From: Globisporangium splendens
Taxonomy: Eukaryota > Oomycota > Peronosporomycetes > Pythiales > Pythiaceae
Direction of reading: 5' to 3'
NCBI GenBank assembly: GCA_006386115.1
Contig: VFIW01000145.1
Location: 1 to 64,000, forward strand
DNA length: 64,000 bases
The number at the start of each line of letters is the position of its first letter. Position 1 is the stretch's first letter. The notes beneath the pieces were generated by a model. It saw only the letters and a list, made by a program, of their open reading frames with translations, was not told the DNA's origin and made no database searches. Made by a program: the position numbers and the translations under genes. Positions 17,883 through 29,173 of the stretch are shown here, one piece after another.

Positions 17883-20591
17883 CTAGCCTGAGCCCGAGTA
17901 CTTGAGCAGCATGATACCGAGCGCGATGATCATGATGCCGCAGAAGAACGCCGTGACGAAGTACTTGCCCGAGGGGTCGAAGCGGAAGGCGCCTGGGAGC
18001 AACTCCTTGAGCGTGATGCACGTGAGCATTCCGGCCACTACAGCGTAGAGCGTGGCCTGCAGGGCAAAGCTCAGGCCACCCGAGACTGCAGCCCAGCCGA
18101 TCGCAGCACCCAGCGGTTGGGCAACACCCGAGAGGAACGTCCACTTGAATGCTTCCAGCTTGGATCCCGTCGCGTAGTACACAGGCGCAGCGATGGCCAC
18201 ACCCTCAGGCAAGTTGTGCAGGATGACGCCGATCGAGAGGATGAGACCCGTGCGCAGTCCCTGCAGCGACGACACAAAGAGCGCAAGTCCCTCAGGGAAA
18301 TTGTGGATTGCAATGGCGATACCGCTCATCACGCCGGCACGCTTAAACTCTTCCTTTTGCGCACGCTCGGCTTCAGTCATCTCCCCTTCGCCTGCCGCGG
18401 GAGACTCCAAGATGTCGCCCTTCTCCATGTCGCCATTGTTGCCAGTCATGAGGTGTTTGTCCTGGGCTGGCGAGAGATCAGCGGCGTTCGACTCACGGTG
18501 GTTCGCGCCGTGGTGGTGGAGCACGCGGTGTACAATGAATTCCACGAGCAAGATGATCACCATACCACCAGTAAACGCGCCAATCGTTGCGAGCCATGCG
18601 TGACCGCCGCACGTGTCGTCACAGACGCCAGCACCGCCCGTCGAGCCGCCGTGTTCGTACGCCTCAGGGTCCACGACGCCTCCGACCGTGAACGTCGCGC
18701 GATAGTACGTCGTGGCCTCGGACCAGAGATCCGCGAACGCAATAAAGACCATGACGCCAGCTGAGAGCGAAAACGCGATCGCGAGCGACTTGGGGTTGCT
18801 CAGGAACATCAAACGTTCCACCGAGATCACGAGCACCGACATGGACGTCGCGAAACCACCGAGCACACTCATGCCCATGGCCGTCCACACGACCGAGCTC
18901 GTGATAACGCCCGTGACTTCGACAATGCCGTCATCATCTGGCGCATCGTCATCGAGTTCCGTCAACTTGAAGTAACTCATCATGCTGTTCTCCTCGTGTT
19001 CGAGGATGTGACAATGCGCCACGTACGGCTCCGAGGTGTCAAAGTTGTACTCCTTCGCGCCGCGCGTCGAGCCTTCGACGAGAAACTCATCGGGTGTGCA
19101 CGCGACGTAGCACACCTGCGTGATCGACGTCGACGGACGCGTGCCGGCATTCGGGATCACCACGACATCCTTGAGCGCGTTCGTGTCAACCTCATCGTCC
19201 GAAGGACCACACTGCGCGTTCACCAAGTGCCAATGGAACGGGTGCGGGTCGTCGGTCGGGTTTTTGAACGTCCAGCGCTCGACTTTGCCCTTGGTGCACG
19301 CGAGCGTGCTCTTGATCGTCGTCATGTTCATCTCTTGGTCGCGGTACCGGATCATCGACTTCGACGGGCATGCGAGCGTGTACTCCATTTCGCCAAGGAA
19401 GATCGCGCGTTGCTTGCCGCCGAGTGACTTCCAGAGCGCCTTCAGGTCTTTCAATTTGGTCAATTGCGATGGGATCTGGCGCGTCGTCATGGCCGAGGTC
19501 TTCAACGATGTGTCCACGCGAACACGCATCACACGAGGATCGTACGGTGTGTCTTGGTCCACGGTTGGGTTGTCGATGACGTCCCACTTGGTGCCGTTCG
19601 TCGAGGCCGAGAAGTCGCAAATCAGCTCGAGTCGCTCGAACGGGTACAAGATCACAAACTCTGGCAACGACTCGGTCTTCTGTACAAAACCCGAGTCCTT
19701 GGCGATCACGGTGCACTTGTCACCAAACGGGATCGTGAAGTTGTAGTGGCGCGAGTTGGCAGAGTTGGTCACGCGGAAGCGCACTTGAGCGTTTGGCACG
19801 TCCAGGTATGGCATCACGACGCCGTTGACCAGGTTCACGGTGCCAAACGATTCGGGCACCCACTTGGTGACCGAGGCGCCCTGGCAATTGTCGTCCGAGT
19901 ACATGAGCGCACCCTTGTTGCTGATGAGTCGGTCGCCGATCACGAGCGGGATATCGGTCTCGACGTTCACGTTCAAAGCAGCTTCGCGGACCTTGTCTTC
20001 GATGATGTACATGCCAAAGAGTCCCGACCAAACATTGAGACGCGTGAGGCCGTTCGCATGGTCGTGGTACAGCTTCGTGGACGACGACTGGTTGTTCAGG
20101 TACACCATATCCTGGGACTGGTTCTTGTAGATCGTCCGGAACGGGAGCCCATCGTACTTGGCTGGCGACTCGAGTCCGTGAACGTGCACGACCACAGGCA
20201 CACCGCAGTACGGGTAGCATCTCGACTCCATCGTCGTCAAGGACGACTCGACTGAGTCGTCAAGGAGGTGCGGGGCCGAGAGCTCGTTGTACCAGCGCAC
20301 CGAGATCGGCACGCCGCGCGCGACCTTGATCGTTGGACCAGGGAACGACGGCGTCCCATTCACGCGCGCATATCCGTAGATGTCACCTGAGACGGATCCA
20401 TCGGCCGTCCAGTTGTGCTTGGCGCGACCGATTTGCATCTCGAGCGAGCCCCCAGCAGTCATGTCGATGACCTCGGGGATCACCAATGGCGACGTGTACG
20501 CGTCCCAATCGGTCTTGAGGTTGGTGAGCGCGTTGGCAGTCGAGGCGGCGAGCGCCATGGACGCCGCCACGACGATCGTTGACTTGACCAT
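17883..20591 (-). CDS. Fusion of secreted multicopper oxidase and ZIP metal-ion permease
   Basis: A single exon of 902 residues; I start at the ATG at 20591 because the upstream in-frame codon is GTG. A signal peptide (residues 1-~22, VVAASMALAASTANA) leads into a CotA/bilirubin-oxidase-type multicopper oxidase. All copper-ligand motifs are present: HVH (136-138), HDH (176-178), HPFHWH (450-455) and HCH-ILE-H with axial Met (526-537). After an acidic linker (EVTG near 558-561), eight predicted membrane helices form a ZIP transporter. The signature helices carry HNFPEG (763-768) and HNLPEG (792-797), and a His-containing loop (VLHHHGANH) lies between helices 3 and 4. ZIP proteins have an extracytoplasmic N-terminus, so the oxidase would sit on the outer or lumenal face beside the pore. 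This suggests coupled metal oxidation and uptake, as in the two-protein Fet3-Ftr1 system, but the metal and direction are inferred. Confidence 0.9.
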   Translation of the reverse strand: MVKSTIVVAASMALAASTANALTNLKTDWDAYTSPLVIPEVIDMTAGGSLEMQIGRAKHNWTADGSVSGDIYGYARVNGTPSFPGPTIKVARGVPISVRWYNELSAPHLLDDSVESSLTTMESRCYPYCGVPVVVHVHGLESPAKYDGLPFRTIYKNQSQDMVYLNNQSSSTKLYHDHANGLTRLNVWSGLFGMYIIEDKVREAALNVNVETDIPLVIGDRLISNKGALMYSDDNCQGASVTKWVPESFGTVNLVNGVVMPYLDVPNAQVRFRVTNSANSRHYNFTIPFGDKCTVIAKDSGFVQKTESLPEFVILYPFERLELICDFSASTNGTKWDVIDNPTVDQDTPYDPRVMRVRVDTSLKTSAMTTRQIPSQLTKLKDLKALWKSLGGKQRAIFLGEMEYTLACPSKSMIRYRDQEMNMTTIKSTLACTKGKVERWTFKNPTDDPHPFHWHLVNAQCGPSDDEVDTNALKDVVVIPNAGTRPSTSITQVCYVACTPDEFLVEGSTRGAKEYNFDTSEPYVAHCHILEHEENSMMSYFKLTELDDDAPDDDGIVEVTGVITSSVVWTAMGMSVLGGFATSMSVLVISVERLMFLSNPKSLAIAFSLSAGVMVFIAFADLWSEATTYYRATFTVGGVVDPEAYEHGGSTGGAGVCDDTCGGHAWLATIGAFTGGMVIILLVEFIVHRVLHHHGANHRESNAADLSPAQDKHLMTGNNGDMEKGDILESPAAGEGEMTEAERAQKEEFKRAGVMSGIAIAIHNFPEGLALFVSSLQGLRTGLILSIGVILHNLPEGVAIAAPVYYATGSKLEAFKWTFLSGVAQPLGAAIGWAAVSGGLSFALQATLYAVVAGMLTCITLKELLPGAFRFDPSGKYFVTAFFCGIMIIALGIMLLKYSGSG

Positions 20592-21691
20592 GGTACTTCT
20601 CTTCACTGGTTGCTATTACTGTCTATTTGCAACGCGCTTGATCAAGGTGGGCGTCCTGTGAAACGCTGGCAGTCGACGGAGGCTTGCAAATTGAGGAATG
20701 GCACTCGGAAACGAGCACGAAAATCATGAGACCTGGGATACAAGGAGGTGAGGGCTGAGCAGGGGGATGCACTCGATGCGGCTGAACGGTAGCCCTGGCT
20801 AGCAGGTCTATTCCCTTTTTCCGCCAGCATTTCTCCGTTGGTCATTTGCTTTGTGGCAGGTCATCACGGCTCATATCCTTCCAGATGTGGGAGCTCAGAG
20901 GCGTTGCTGGTGGAAACCGGCCATCGGCACGATTGAGATTCTCTTTGTAGTGGCAACCTGTATCAAATGATACAGATTTATAATGCAAACAGCATATTGT
21001 CAGTTAAACATTTCATTACCTGTATATAGTAATATAGCGGTAAATATTGGTCCATCAATAGCTGAATGCTGACACCACTGACTGTTCAGTTGCTCTGGAC
21101 CCAAATATGCCCCGACTGCGCGATTGGAGGCAGCGAGTTGCGTGTGCTCTTGAGCTTTCTGCGAGTATCTGATCTGTGTGTGCGGATACTGGACAATAAA
21201 TGGAGAATTGCGGTTGCTCTGCTGGCCTCCTTATGAACCCGTCCATACGCGGATGGTCTGGTCTCACTGAGACCATGCCACAGAAACAGGCAGAACTCCA
21301 GTAGCTTTGTAGCAATGTCACAATCATCCATTTATCGCTGCGATCTCTTATGATGAAGGTAGCACTGGGCTGTTTACTTCTCCCTCTCAATCTCTCTATC
21401 TGGCTGAGCTCAGTGAGAAGGAACGCATGCAACGCGGAAGAAAGCCAACGAATCCAGCGTGGTGGTCAGACGAAGAAAGAGGAAATCGACAAGCCGTAAG
21501 TCTGACCACCTTGAGTGCTACATAATCCTTCGGGTGCCACTGAAACCATGTCCATATGTACATCTGCAGATCCGAGCTGGTGGGTATGACGAGACGGATC
21601 CTCTCTGAGAAAGACTTCAGCTTGACTGACAACGCACTCGCTGGCGTTATACTGACACTAAAACGTGACCTGGGAATACTAATGTATTTGA
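20592..21691. other. Intergenic region between the fusion gene and the HTH/UPRT-like gene
   Basis: About 1.1 kb with AT-rich stretches (e.g. 20945-21060) and no ORF with a recognisable domain. The first ~150 bases should contain the promoter of the oxidase-permease gene. Confidence 0.4.
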
Positions 21692-23632
21692 CTACTTAGT
21701 TTCGCACGACACCATCTCTTCTTGCTCCCTGGTTCTTAGCACCCCCTCAATGTCTAGAGAAGACACGATGGCCGAAGATGGTGAATACAGCTTGTCGAAT
21801 CGCGCGATGAGCATGTCCACTTCGAGGCTCTTGGAGAGCGATTGGTTGTTCATCACGTCATGGATTGAACTTGACATTGTGGGAGTGTCAGCGTGCACTG
21901 TGACGATGTTGACGCGCGGGAACGTGGTGTGAAGCCGTGTAATCGTGGCCGCTGCGATCGAGAACGTCACGACCCAGATCCTCGACTCGACAGCCCCCTG
22001 GTGGTGGACTAAGAGCGCGACGGCATCGACCAGCGCTTCGCTGTCACTTGCTTGGATTGCGATGTCGAAGAGAAACACGTTGTGCTGGTACAGCAAGGGA
22101 GTCGGCGATGAAGACGTCGAGACCTGGGAGTGAAAGGCGAGACTCAACGGCTGGATGTTGCTGTCACCACTGCTTCTATGTCGGATGCATCCCTTTGGCT
22201 GCTGTGGCTCCGTTAAATGAAACATTTCGAGCATTGGCGTCCCCGAGGGATGGAGTGCGATACCACACGGCGCGTGCTTGTGTTCACTAAAGTGCTCTTG
22301 AAGTCTCTCGACCGGCGCAAGCGAGAGTGCGTCCTCGAGCACCAAGCGGAGCGATCGATCCGCGTACCGACGGCACTCGGTCAACGCGACATTCCTTGCA
22401 CGCACCATCGTGAACAACATCGTGACGGAGCGAGATTTGACTTCGTAGACTCGATGCTTGTTCTGAATGGGTGGACTCGAAGGAATGTCGGAGGTGAGTT
22501 TGGTCATCGCTGGTGCTGGCGGTGGAGCTGTCGTCGTCGTCATTGCGGCCGCTGGCTTCGCGCGCGGTTTCTTTGGATGCTTGGCGAGCGGGTTCTCGTC
22601 TCGGCGCAGCCACACGTCTTCGCGATGTTTGTTCAACTTGTAGATCGCAGCGCAACTCACTTGGAATTCCTTCGCCAGTGTTGATTGCTTCTCACCACGC
22701 GCGATGCGCGACAAGATCACCCGGTGGTCGATTTCGTGCAAGTACCGTGAGTTTTTACGTTGGCTTGGAGGTGCCGAACGTGGTTTCAGAGACATGTGCT
22801 GTGGTCTGTCAACGCTCATGTCATCCTCGAAGCTGCTGCTGGTAGTGCTGCTGCTGCTGATGCTTGTCTTTCTGTGTAGTGGAGGAACGAAAGGTGTCGG
22901 CGTAGTTGCATCGGTGCAAAATTTCGCAGCAACTTCGTTTGTATTCCGCGTTCTGGCCGTGGCGAGATTGTCTATGCTTGGGAAGCAGCGTTGGTGTGGT
23001 TTCACGTGAGAGTTCTGGGAGGGGTATTGCGGTGTCAACGTCACTGCGCGTCTACCAGAGTCTTCTTCTCTGTTGGGAATGCTGGATGCACCTACATCTA
23101 CTTGAGACGACGGCACGTTCAGGTACTCGTTTGGGGATGCGTGACTAGTACCAATTGGACGAGCCATTGCAACGTTCTTGCTTCGAAAAGGATGCACTCG
23201 TGCTGATGCAGAGCCGCTATAACGAGCAGAACAGCTCTGAGCTGGGATCATGGACTCGTTGGACTCCCAGAAATGCTGCGTTTGCTGCTCGTCGTCATGA
23301 GTCTGCTCGTCGAATGCTCTCTTTCGGCCAATGAACTCGTTCGGTCGACTGATTCGACGGCACTCGCGTGGATTTGATCCGGACTGGAGCAACGTCGCTA
23401 CCCCAAGGAGCAGTGGTGATCTTGACGAACGCATCGGACGCTGCTGATGCTGGTCGTCGTCATGTAGCTGGTGGTGGTTTCGATTGCGGATCGTCTGGTA
23501 TTCATCTGGCTTTGAGCTGAAACGTGTACGATACCCGCGAAACGCTGATGCTTTGGCGGGTTCGCACCCTGTCACCGTTGTCGCAGCATACGGAAATGGC
23601 GACGTGCATGACGGACGCGGAGACTGCAGCAT
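21692..23632 (-). CDS. HTH protein fused to a degenerate uracil phosphoribosyltransferase-like domain
   Basis: A single exon of 646 residues. The first ~295 are low-complexity (Ser, His, Gln). Residues 297-341 (HEIDHRVILSRIARGEKQST...VSCAAIYKLNKHREDV) look like a helix-turn-helix of the homeodomain-like/Psq class. Residues ~395-585 follow the UPRT fold: RNVALTECRRYADRSLRLVLEDAL resembles the family's first helix, and NVFLFDIAIQASDSEALVDAV occupies the PRPP-loop position, with the usual glycine pair of the LDPMLATGGS-type loop replaced. RFPKI-like FPRVNIVTVHAD closes the fold. The active site looks lost, so a nucleotide-sensing regulator is more likely than a salvage enzyme. Transposons begin ~116 bp upstream of the ATG. 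Confidence 0.75.
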   Translation of the reverse strand: MLQSPRPSCTSPFPYAATTVTGCEPAKASAFRGYRTRFSSKPDEYQTIRNRNHHQLHDDDQHQQRPMRSSRSPLLLGVATLLQSGSNPRECRRISRPNEFIGRKRAFDEQTHDDEQQTQHFWESNESMIPAQSCSARYSGSASARVHPFRSKNVAMARPIGTSHASPNEYLNVPSSQVDVGASSIPNREEDSGRRAVTLTPQYPSQNSHVKPHQRCFPSIDNLATARTRNTNEVAAKFCTDATTPTPFVPPLHRKTSISSSSTTSSSFEDDMSVDRPQHMSLKPRSAPPSQRKNSRYLHEIDHRVILSRIARGEKQSTLAKEFQVSCAAIYKLNKHREDVWLRRDENPLAKHPKKPRAKPAAAMTTTTAPPPAPAMTKLTSDIPSSPPIQNKHRVYEVKSRSVTMLFTMVRARNVALTECRRYADRSLRLVLEDALSLAPVERLQEHFSEHKHAPCGIALHPSGTPMLEMFHLTEPQQPKGCIRHRSSGDSNIQPLSLAFHSQVSTSSSPTPLLYQHNVFLFDIAIQASDSEALVDAVALLVHHQGAVESRIWVVTFSIAAATITRLHTTFPRVNIVTVHADTPTMSSSIHDVMNNQSLSKSLEVDMLIARFDKLYSPSSAIVSSLDIEGVLRTREQEEMVSCETK

Positions 23633-23868
23633 CCTGACAACATGAACCGTATTGCCTTAACGGAGAAATCGGTTTGTCCTTGACGGAGAGAGCAGAAAAG
23701 CCATGAAAGCTGACAATTTCGTCCCGATGTGATTGTTGAATTCGCACAGGAGTGTAAATGTATCTATAGCGCGGATTGCAATAGATCACTTCTGAATGCT
23801 AAATAATCTTTGACCAGGATGGCATGTTCTCTTGGTCCAATGTGAGGCTGCCTTGTGTTGTCCAATGA

Positions 23869-24369
23869 TGTGACGTTTCAGCTTCGATGGATGTTCTTCT
23901 ATAGAGGTTCTTCAATGAGGGTCGGACGGTTGTTGGATAGGGACACTTGTTGGGAAGACGGTAGGTTTGATTATGAATGGTTTATCGACATGTGAAATCC
24001 TACGACATGCATGTGCTCTCATGGAGCCCTTCTTGTTTCTCTTTGTGTCCTACGGCCTACGTCTTTCCCTGTTTCTTTTCTTTTTCTCTTCTTCTCTTCT
24101 TTTTAGCTTGATATTCATATATGCACTCTTTTTATATTCGTTTTACTATTACTTGAATGCAAGTGTGTTTCCATGTACCCAGGCATGTCTGAGAACATGG
24201 AAGCTGTGCCCAGCATGCGTATCCTGTGTTCCCAGACACGTCTGAGAATATGGAAGCTGTACCCAGCCTCTGCTTCTATTTCTAGAAGCACAGATGCAGG
24301 GCAGTTGCTAAGGTGCGCTGGCATGCAGTCATTGATTGGCAAGCATGCCAGCAACCTCAGCTCATGACA
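23869..24369 (-). repeat. 3' LTR of chromovirus 2
   Basis: TG...CA ends (TGTGACGTTT...CATGACA on the plus strand). It contains a duplicated GTCTGAGAA(C/T)ATGGAAGCTGT unit and a long C/T tract on the plus strand (24060-24105). The gag-pol stop codon lies inside its first bases. Confidence 0.95.
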
Positions 24370-27300
24370 TCCCCCCTGACTTGACTTCGCGTTGGCGATG
24401 ATGGAAATCTTCCAATAGTTGATTCCAATGCGAAACGTGTTTGATTGACCGTTCCCGTTCCCAGATACTCTCGTGGGACGGAAGTCCATGCCATTTCACA
24501 AGCCACTCTTTCTGACGATGGAACTGCCGTGGTCTGATCATTTGCTCTACTATGTGAAGCTCCTCTCCTGTGTCCATGTCCAAGACGATTGGAGTTGCTT
24601 TTGGTAATGGCCGGCCGGGAAACTGTGAAGTGCCAACACGGTAGTGCGAAAGCAGATCAATGTTGAATGTTGGATTGAGCCGTTTCATGTTCCTTTGTAA
24701 CTTCAATTTAGCGACGTTATCATTTATCATGTGCTCAATTTCAAAAGGCCCAATCTTCTTAGCAGCCAGTTTCGCTTTCTTCAAGTCTGTGTTTGCGTTT
24801 ACCGTTTTCAATGGTACGTTCTTTGTATCCAACAGCACCAGGTCGCCGGCCTTGAACTGAACATCGCGGCGCTTTCGGTCGTAGTACATCTTCTGACGCT
24901 CTTGGGCTTGGAGTAGGTTCATTCGTGCTTGGTTCACGATTTTCTGGCGCTCGGTTGCAAATCGTTTCGCATACTCAGCAATAGAAACTGTGAGGTCTGA
25001 CGAGACTATTCCGTTCATCTCTTCCGCAATCAAGTTGGATACCTTACGTCCGGTGTCCACCTCGAATGGTGACATTTTCGTTGACGCGTTTACAAGTGTC
25101 GCGTGCGCATACTCAATCGTTCCAAGGTGTCGATTCCAATCGTCTCCATGGTATGACACCACACACCGCAGAGCATCTTCCAGCACCAAGTTCTGACGTT
25201 CGGTTTGTCCGTCTGCTTGAGGTCTGTGAGAGGTAGTCATGCTCAGCTTAATCCCCATTATCTTCATTAACGATTTCCAAAAGTCGGATATAAACTTTGG
25301 ATCTCTGTCGCTGATTATGATCTTTGGTACACCGTGATGACGTACCACAGCATCAAAGAAAACTCGGGCCGTATCTTCTGCTTTGGCGGTTGTGTACGTT
25401 GGCGCGTATTTTGCACGCTATGACAACTTGTCGACAGCAACAAATATAGCGTCATAACCATTTGATACTGGTAACTTGACAATAAAATCCATGGAGACCA
25501 CTTCCCAACATTCTTGAGGAACGGGAATAGGCATCAAGAGACCATTTTTCATCTGGTTACTTGACTTCCATCTTGCGCATGTTTCACAGGTACTGACGTA
25601 CTCTTTAACGTCCTTGTCCAACGTCGGCCAGTAGTACCATTGCGATGCTTTCAATTGCGTGCGCCGAATACCGGGATGTGCTAAAGTCGGAGCATCATGG
25701 AATTCCATTATTACTTGCGTAATGAGTTTTTTGTCGCTTGGTACGCAAAGTCGAAAGACCGAGTTCGAAGTCTTCAAAAACAGTAGCCCATTATATTTTA
25801 CGAATGTTGAGTCTGCCGTTATCGATTTCCACACATTTGCAAATGCCGGGTCTCTTGCGTAGCCACGTTGAAAGGTTTTCTTCACTTCTGGCGTTAAGTG
25901 CACACGGACAGAGTGGATATCGACGTTGTGCACTTGCTCTTGTCGAACTCCGATCGATCGACATTCCCCCAGTAAGTGCACATCGTCGAGAAGAAGAGAT
26001 GAAACTTCGACAGGCATATGGCGAGCAGCCGCCGAATTAACACGAAGTTGACTGGTCACCAAGGTGTGCGTGATACATTCTTCGTCACAATGATGCACCT
26101 TGTATTTGACATCTGGGATGTCAATTTCCTCGTTTGCATATTCACTTCCACTCTCCTGTGGAGGACGAGACAAACCATCCGCAACGATGTTCGAAGTTCC
26201 TCGTACATGGTGGAGCATAAATTCAAATTGAGAAAAAATGGTCAAAAATCGGGCCATCTTTGGAGAAACCTTTGGATGATGCAGCATCCAACTACATGCG
26301 GAATTATCCGTGTAAACGTCAAAAGGACGCCCATGGAGATACGGTCTCCATTTCTCCAATGCCGTTTTGATCGCTAGAAGTTCTTTCTCGTGTGCTGGCC
26401 ACTTTACTTCATATGGACCAAACTTCTTTGAGTAAAACGCGATCGGGTGTTCCCCATCTTGAAATTTCTGCGACAGCACACCTCCCATGCAATAACCGGA
26501 TGCGTCCGTAGTGACAATAAACTTCAGCGAAAAGTCGGGCAATTTGAGTGTTGGTGCATGTTGAAGTGCAAGCTTGAGAGCTCGAAAAGCTTGTTCTTCT
26601 TTGTTCCCCCATTCCCATGATACGTCTTGCTTCGTCAATTCCCGCAGCGGACTTGACATTTTCGCGAAATCGCAAATAAATCGCCGATAATATCCAGCTA
26701 AACCCAAGAAGCTTAAAAGTGTTTTTCGCGAATTGGGTGTAGGGTACTTTGCTATTGCTTCAGTCTTCCTCGTGTCGACGCTTAGCCCATGGTAGGAGAC
26801 TGTGTGGCCGAGAAAATCTACGCTTGGTTGACCGAAAGAACACTTGGATAAATGAGCAAAAAGTTTCTCCTTGCGCAAAACTTCACAAACCGCTTGCACA
26901 TGTAGCACATGATCTTTCATTGTCTTTGAAAAGATGCATATGTCGTCGAGATACACAACGACAAAGTCAAACTTGTCGAAAAGCGTTCGCATCAGTCTTG
27001 ACCATACACCGGGCATCCCAGCAAGCCCCATCGGTGCCACACACCACTGGTAAGTCTCTTTTTGAGTGCGAAAGGCAGTGTACGGACGGCTTTTAGTCTC
27101 GACAATCATCTGATGATACCCTTGTGCTAAGTCAAGCAACGTGTATACCTTGCACCCCACCATTTGATCGAAAAGTTCTTCAATCAACGGTAATGGAATC
27201 TTCGCCACCACGGTCGAACTGTTCACATAGCGATAATCGATTACCCAACGTATAGGGATCTTCGAATTTCCACTTCGAAGCCACTCTGCGCGACGTGGAA

Positions 27301-29086
27301 ATGACCCGGTCACTGGATCCTTCTTTGGAATTCCAAATATGTTCGAAACCCATGGAGAGTTTGAGACTTCAATCCAGCCTTTCCGCAAGTTTTCTTCTAC
27401 AAATTGCTGTAAGGCATCTTGTTCCACTCTCGAGAGACGAAATGGTGCCCGGGCACTTGGTACGGCGTTTGGTTTCATTTGCAATTCAAAGTTCACCGAG
27501 CGAGACAGTGGTAAACTGTCTGGAAGTTTGTCTGGGAAAATATCTGCAAACTCTTCAAGAAGGACTGGCTTCAAAATATCTGGCATTGCCGATTTGTTCA
27601 CATTCACTGCACTCATTTTCATGCGAAAGATTTCGACAAACGCGCTATCATGCAGTCGGCGAGAAAAAGTTGATCCATCAATGCATTCCACACAAGTTCG
27701 GTCTGGAAATGCCAGTGTATGGGAACGCCAGTCAACATTCGGGTTGTATCGCGAAAACCACGGCTTGCCAAATATGACATCATGACCAGTTGGTAGGTTC
27801 CACTCCACAAATGTCATCGCGGAAAACGTTGTTCCACACATCCTCACTGTTGCTTCGACTTCCTTTACGATTTTAAATGGCGTCGCAGTCCCATCAAAAC
27901 GTTGCGCTTGGATCCGTCGAGTGCATAACACTTTACTCGCGATTCCTGGCCTGATGAGGTTTGAAGACGCTCCAGTGTCAAGCAGGATTCTCACAACCTT
28001 TCTGTCGATCATGGCTTCCACAATAAACAGCCGATCATGTTGCCTTATATCCGAATTGTGTACTTCCACTGTTGGCACAAGCTCCTCTTTTTGCATTTCC
28101 TTCGAGACTACTTGAAGTTTAACCGCATTGATAGTAACTCGATCCAACACCAATCCTTCGTCATCGTTGACTTCATCGTCGAGAACCATGTTTATATCCG
28201 TCCTCTCCTGATACCTTCCTTGCTGATTATACGAAGGCTGGTGTCTTCTTGCAACCTGAGTATTGCGCTGATCACTTCGACAGTGCGACAAGCGGTGACC
28301 TGCTTTTCCGCATTTATAGCACAGATTTTGGCGTCGGCATTGCTCTCGCGATGGAAGCTGAACATTGTCGATTTCCATCGGCACTGGCCCGTCGTAAGTT
28401 CGTTGCTGGCGATTCTCGAAGGAGCGATAGCGAGGTTGGGACTGCCTCTGATGTCTTGGAATTTCCGACGAATAGCGTTGATGTGATCGCTCATAATCCA
28501 ATGCAACGGTAATTGCTTCAGTTAACGTTTTGCATCGACGATACTGGACTTCTTCTTTCGTTCTTGTGGTCAGACCACGCAAAAAATACATCACTTTGTC
28601 CAGCTCACTCATGTCGCGCACCTGCGTCATCAACTCTCGGTGTCTGCTGACATACTCCATGATATCACGACACTGTCTCTGCTTTAGCTCGTTCAATTGA
28701 TCTCGTAGTCGCTCTTGCAAGTCCGCAGGCACAAATTCTTCCTGAAGCTTCTCAAAAAACTCATCAACCGTCTTAATTTCGCTCTTCATGACGATGTACC
28801 ACTGAGCAGCACCTTGCTTCAATGTTCCACCCAGCACGGCCAGGATCCTCGTTGTTAGCGTCACACTTTTCCAATCAATGCCTCTTGCGAAGAAGTACTG
28901 CTCCACTTGTTCCTTGTACAACTGAAAAGACTCGTTCAAAGTGCCTCCATATACCGGTAGTTTTATACCCTCTAACTTTATCTCCGTGAGGTCTCGGGAT
29001 TGCTTCATTGCTTCCATCAGCTTCGTCTGCTGGTCCATAAGTTGCAACATGCTCTGCAGCAGCTGCGCGTTTGACGGCTCTCCCAT
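24362..29086 (-). pseudogene. Gag-Pol of chromovirus 2, interrupted by one stop codon
   Basis: From the ATG at 29086 the frame runs through gag, with zinc knuckle CYKCGKAGHRLSHC. Then follow a protease (LLDTGASSNL), an RT with YLDD (VVYLDDICIF), RNase H (TTDASGYCMGG) and the integrase zinc finger (HPGIRR...CETCARW) to DKLS. A single TAG (plus-strand 25418-25420) then interrupts the frame. The same frame resumes immediately (RAKYAPTYTTAKAED, SDRDPKF, ADGQTERQN) and ends in a chromodomain (EWLVKWHGLPSHESIWE) at 24362. A Lys codon AAG changed to TAG would explain the break. Everything else is open, so the loss is recent. The element may be mobilised in trans. Confidence 0.9.
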
Positions 29087-29173
29087 TTTTTTAAATTCGG
29101 ACGGTAATCACTTTTAACGGTTATCAAGATAGTAAATCGTATTTAACGCGGTTAACACAGTACTCGAATGAAC

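Noticed and set aside
18117..18764. 215-, 174- and 263-codon ORFs on other frames of the oxidase-permease gene
   Set aside because: Arg/Val/His-rich shadows of a codon-biased gene.
24060..24105. Long pyrimidine tract ending in AG on the plus strand of the chromovirus 2 LTR, resembling a splice acceptor
   Set aside because: The element is transcribed from the minus strand, and no exon follows on the plus strand.
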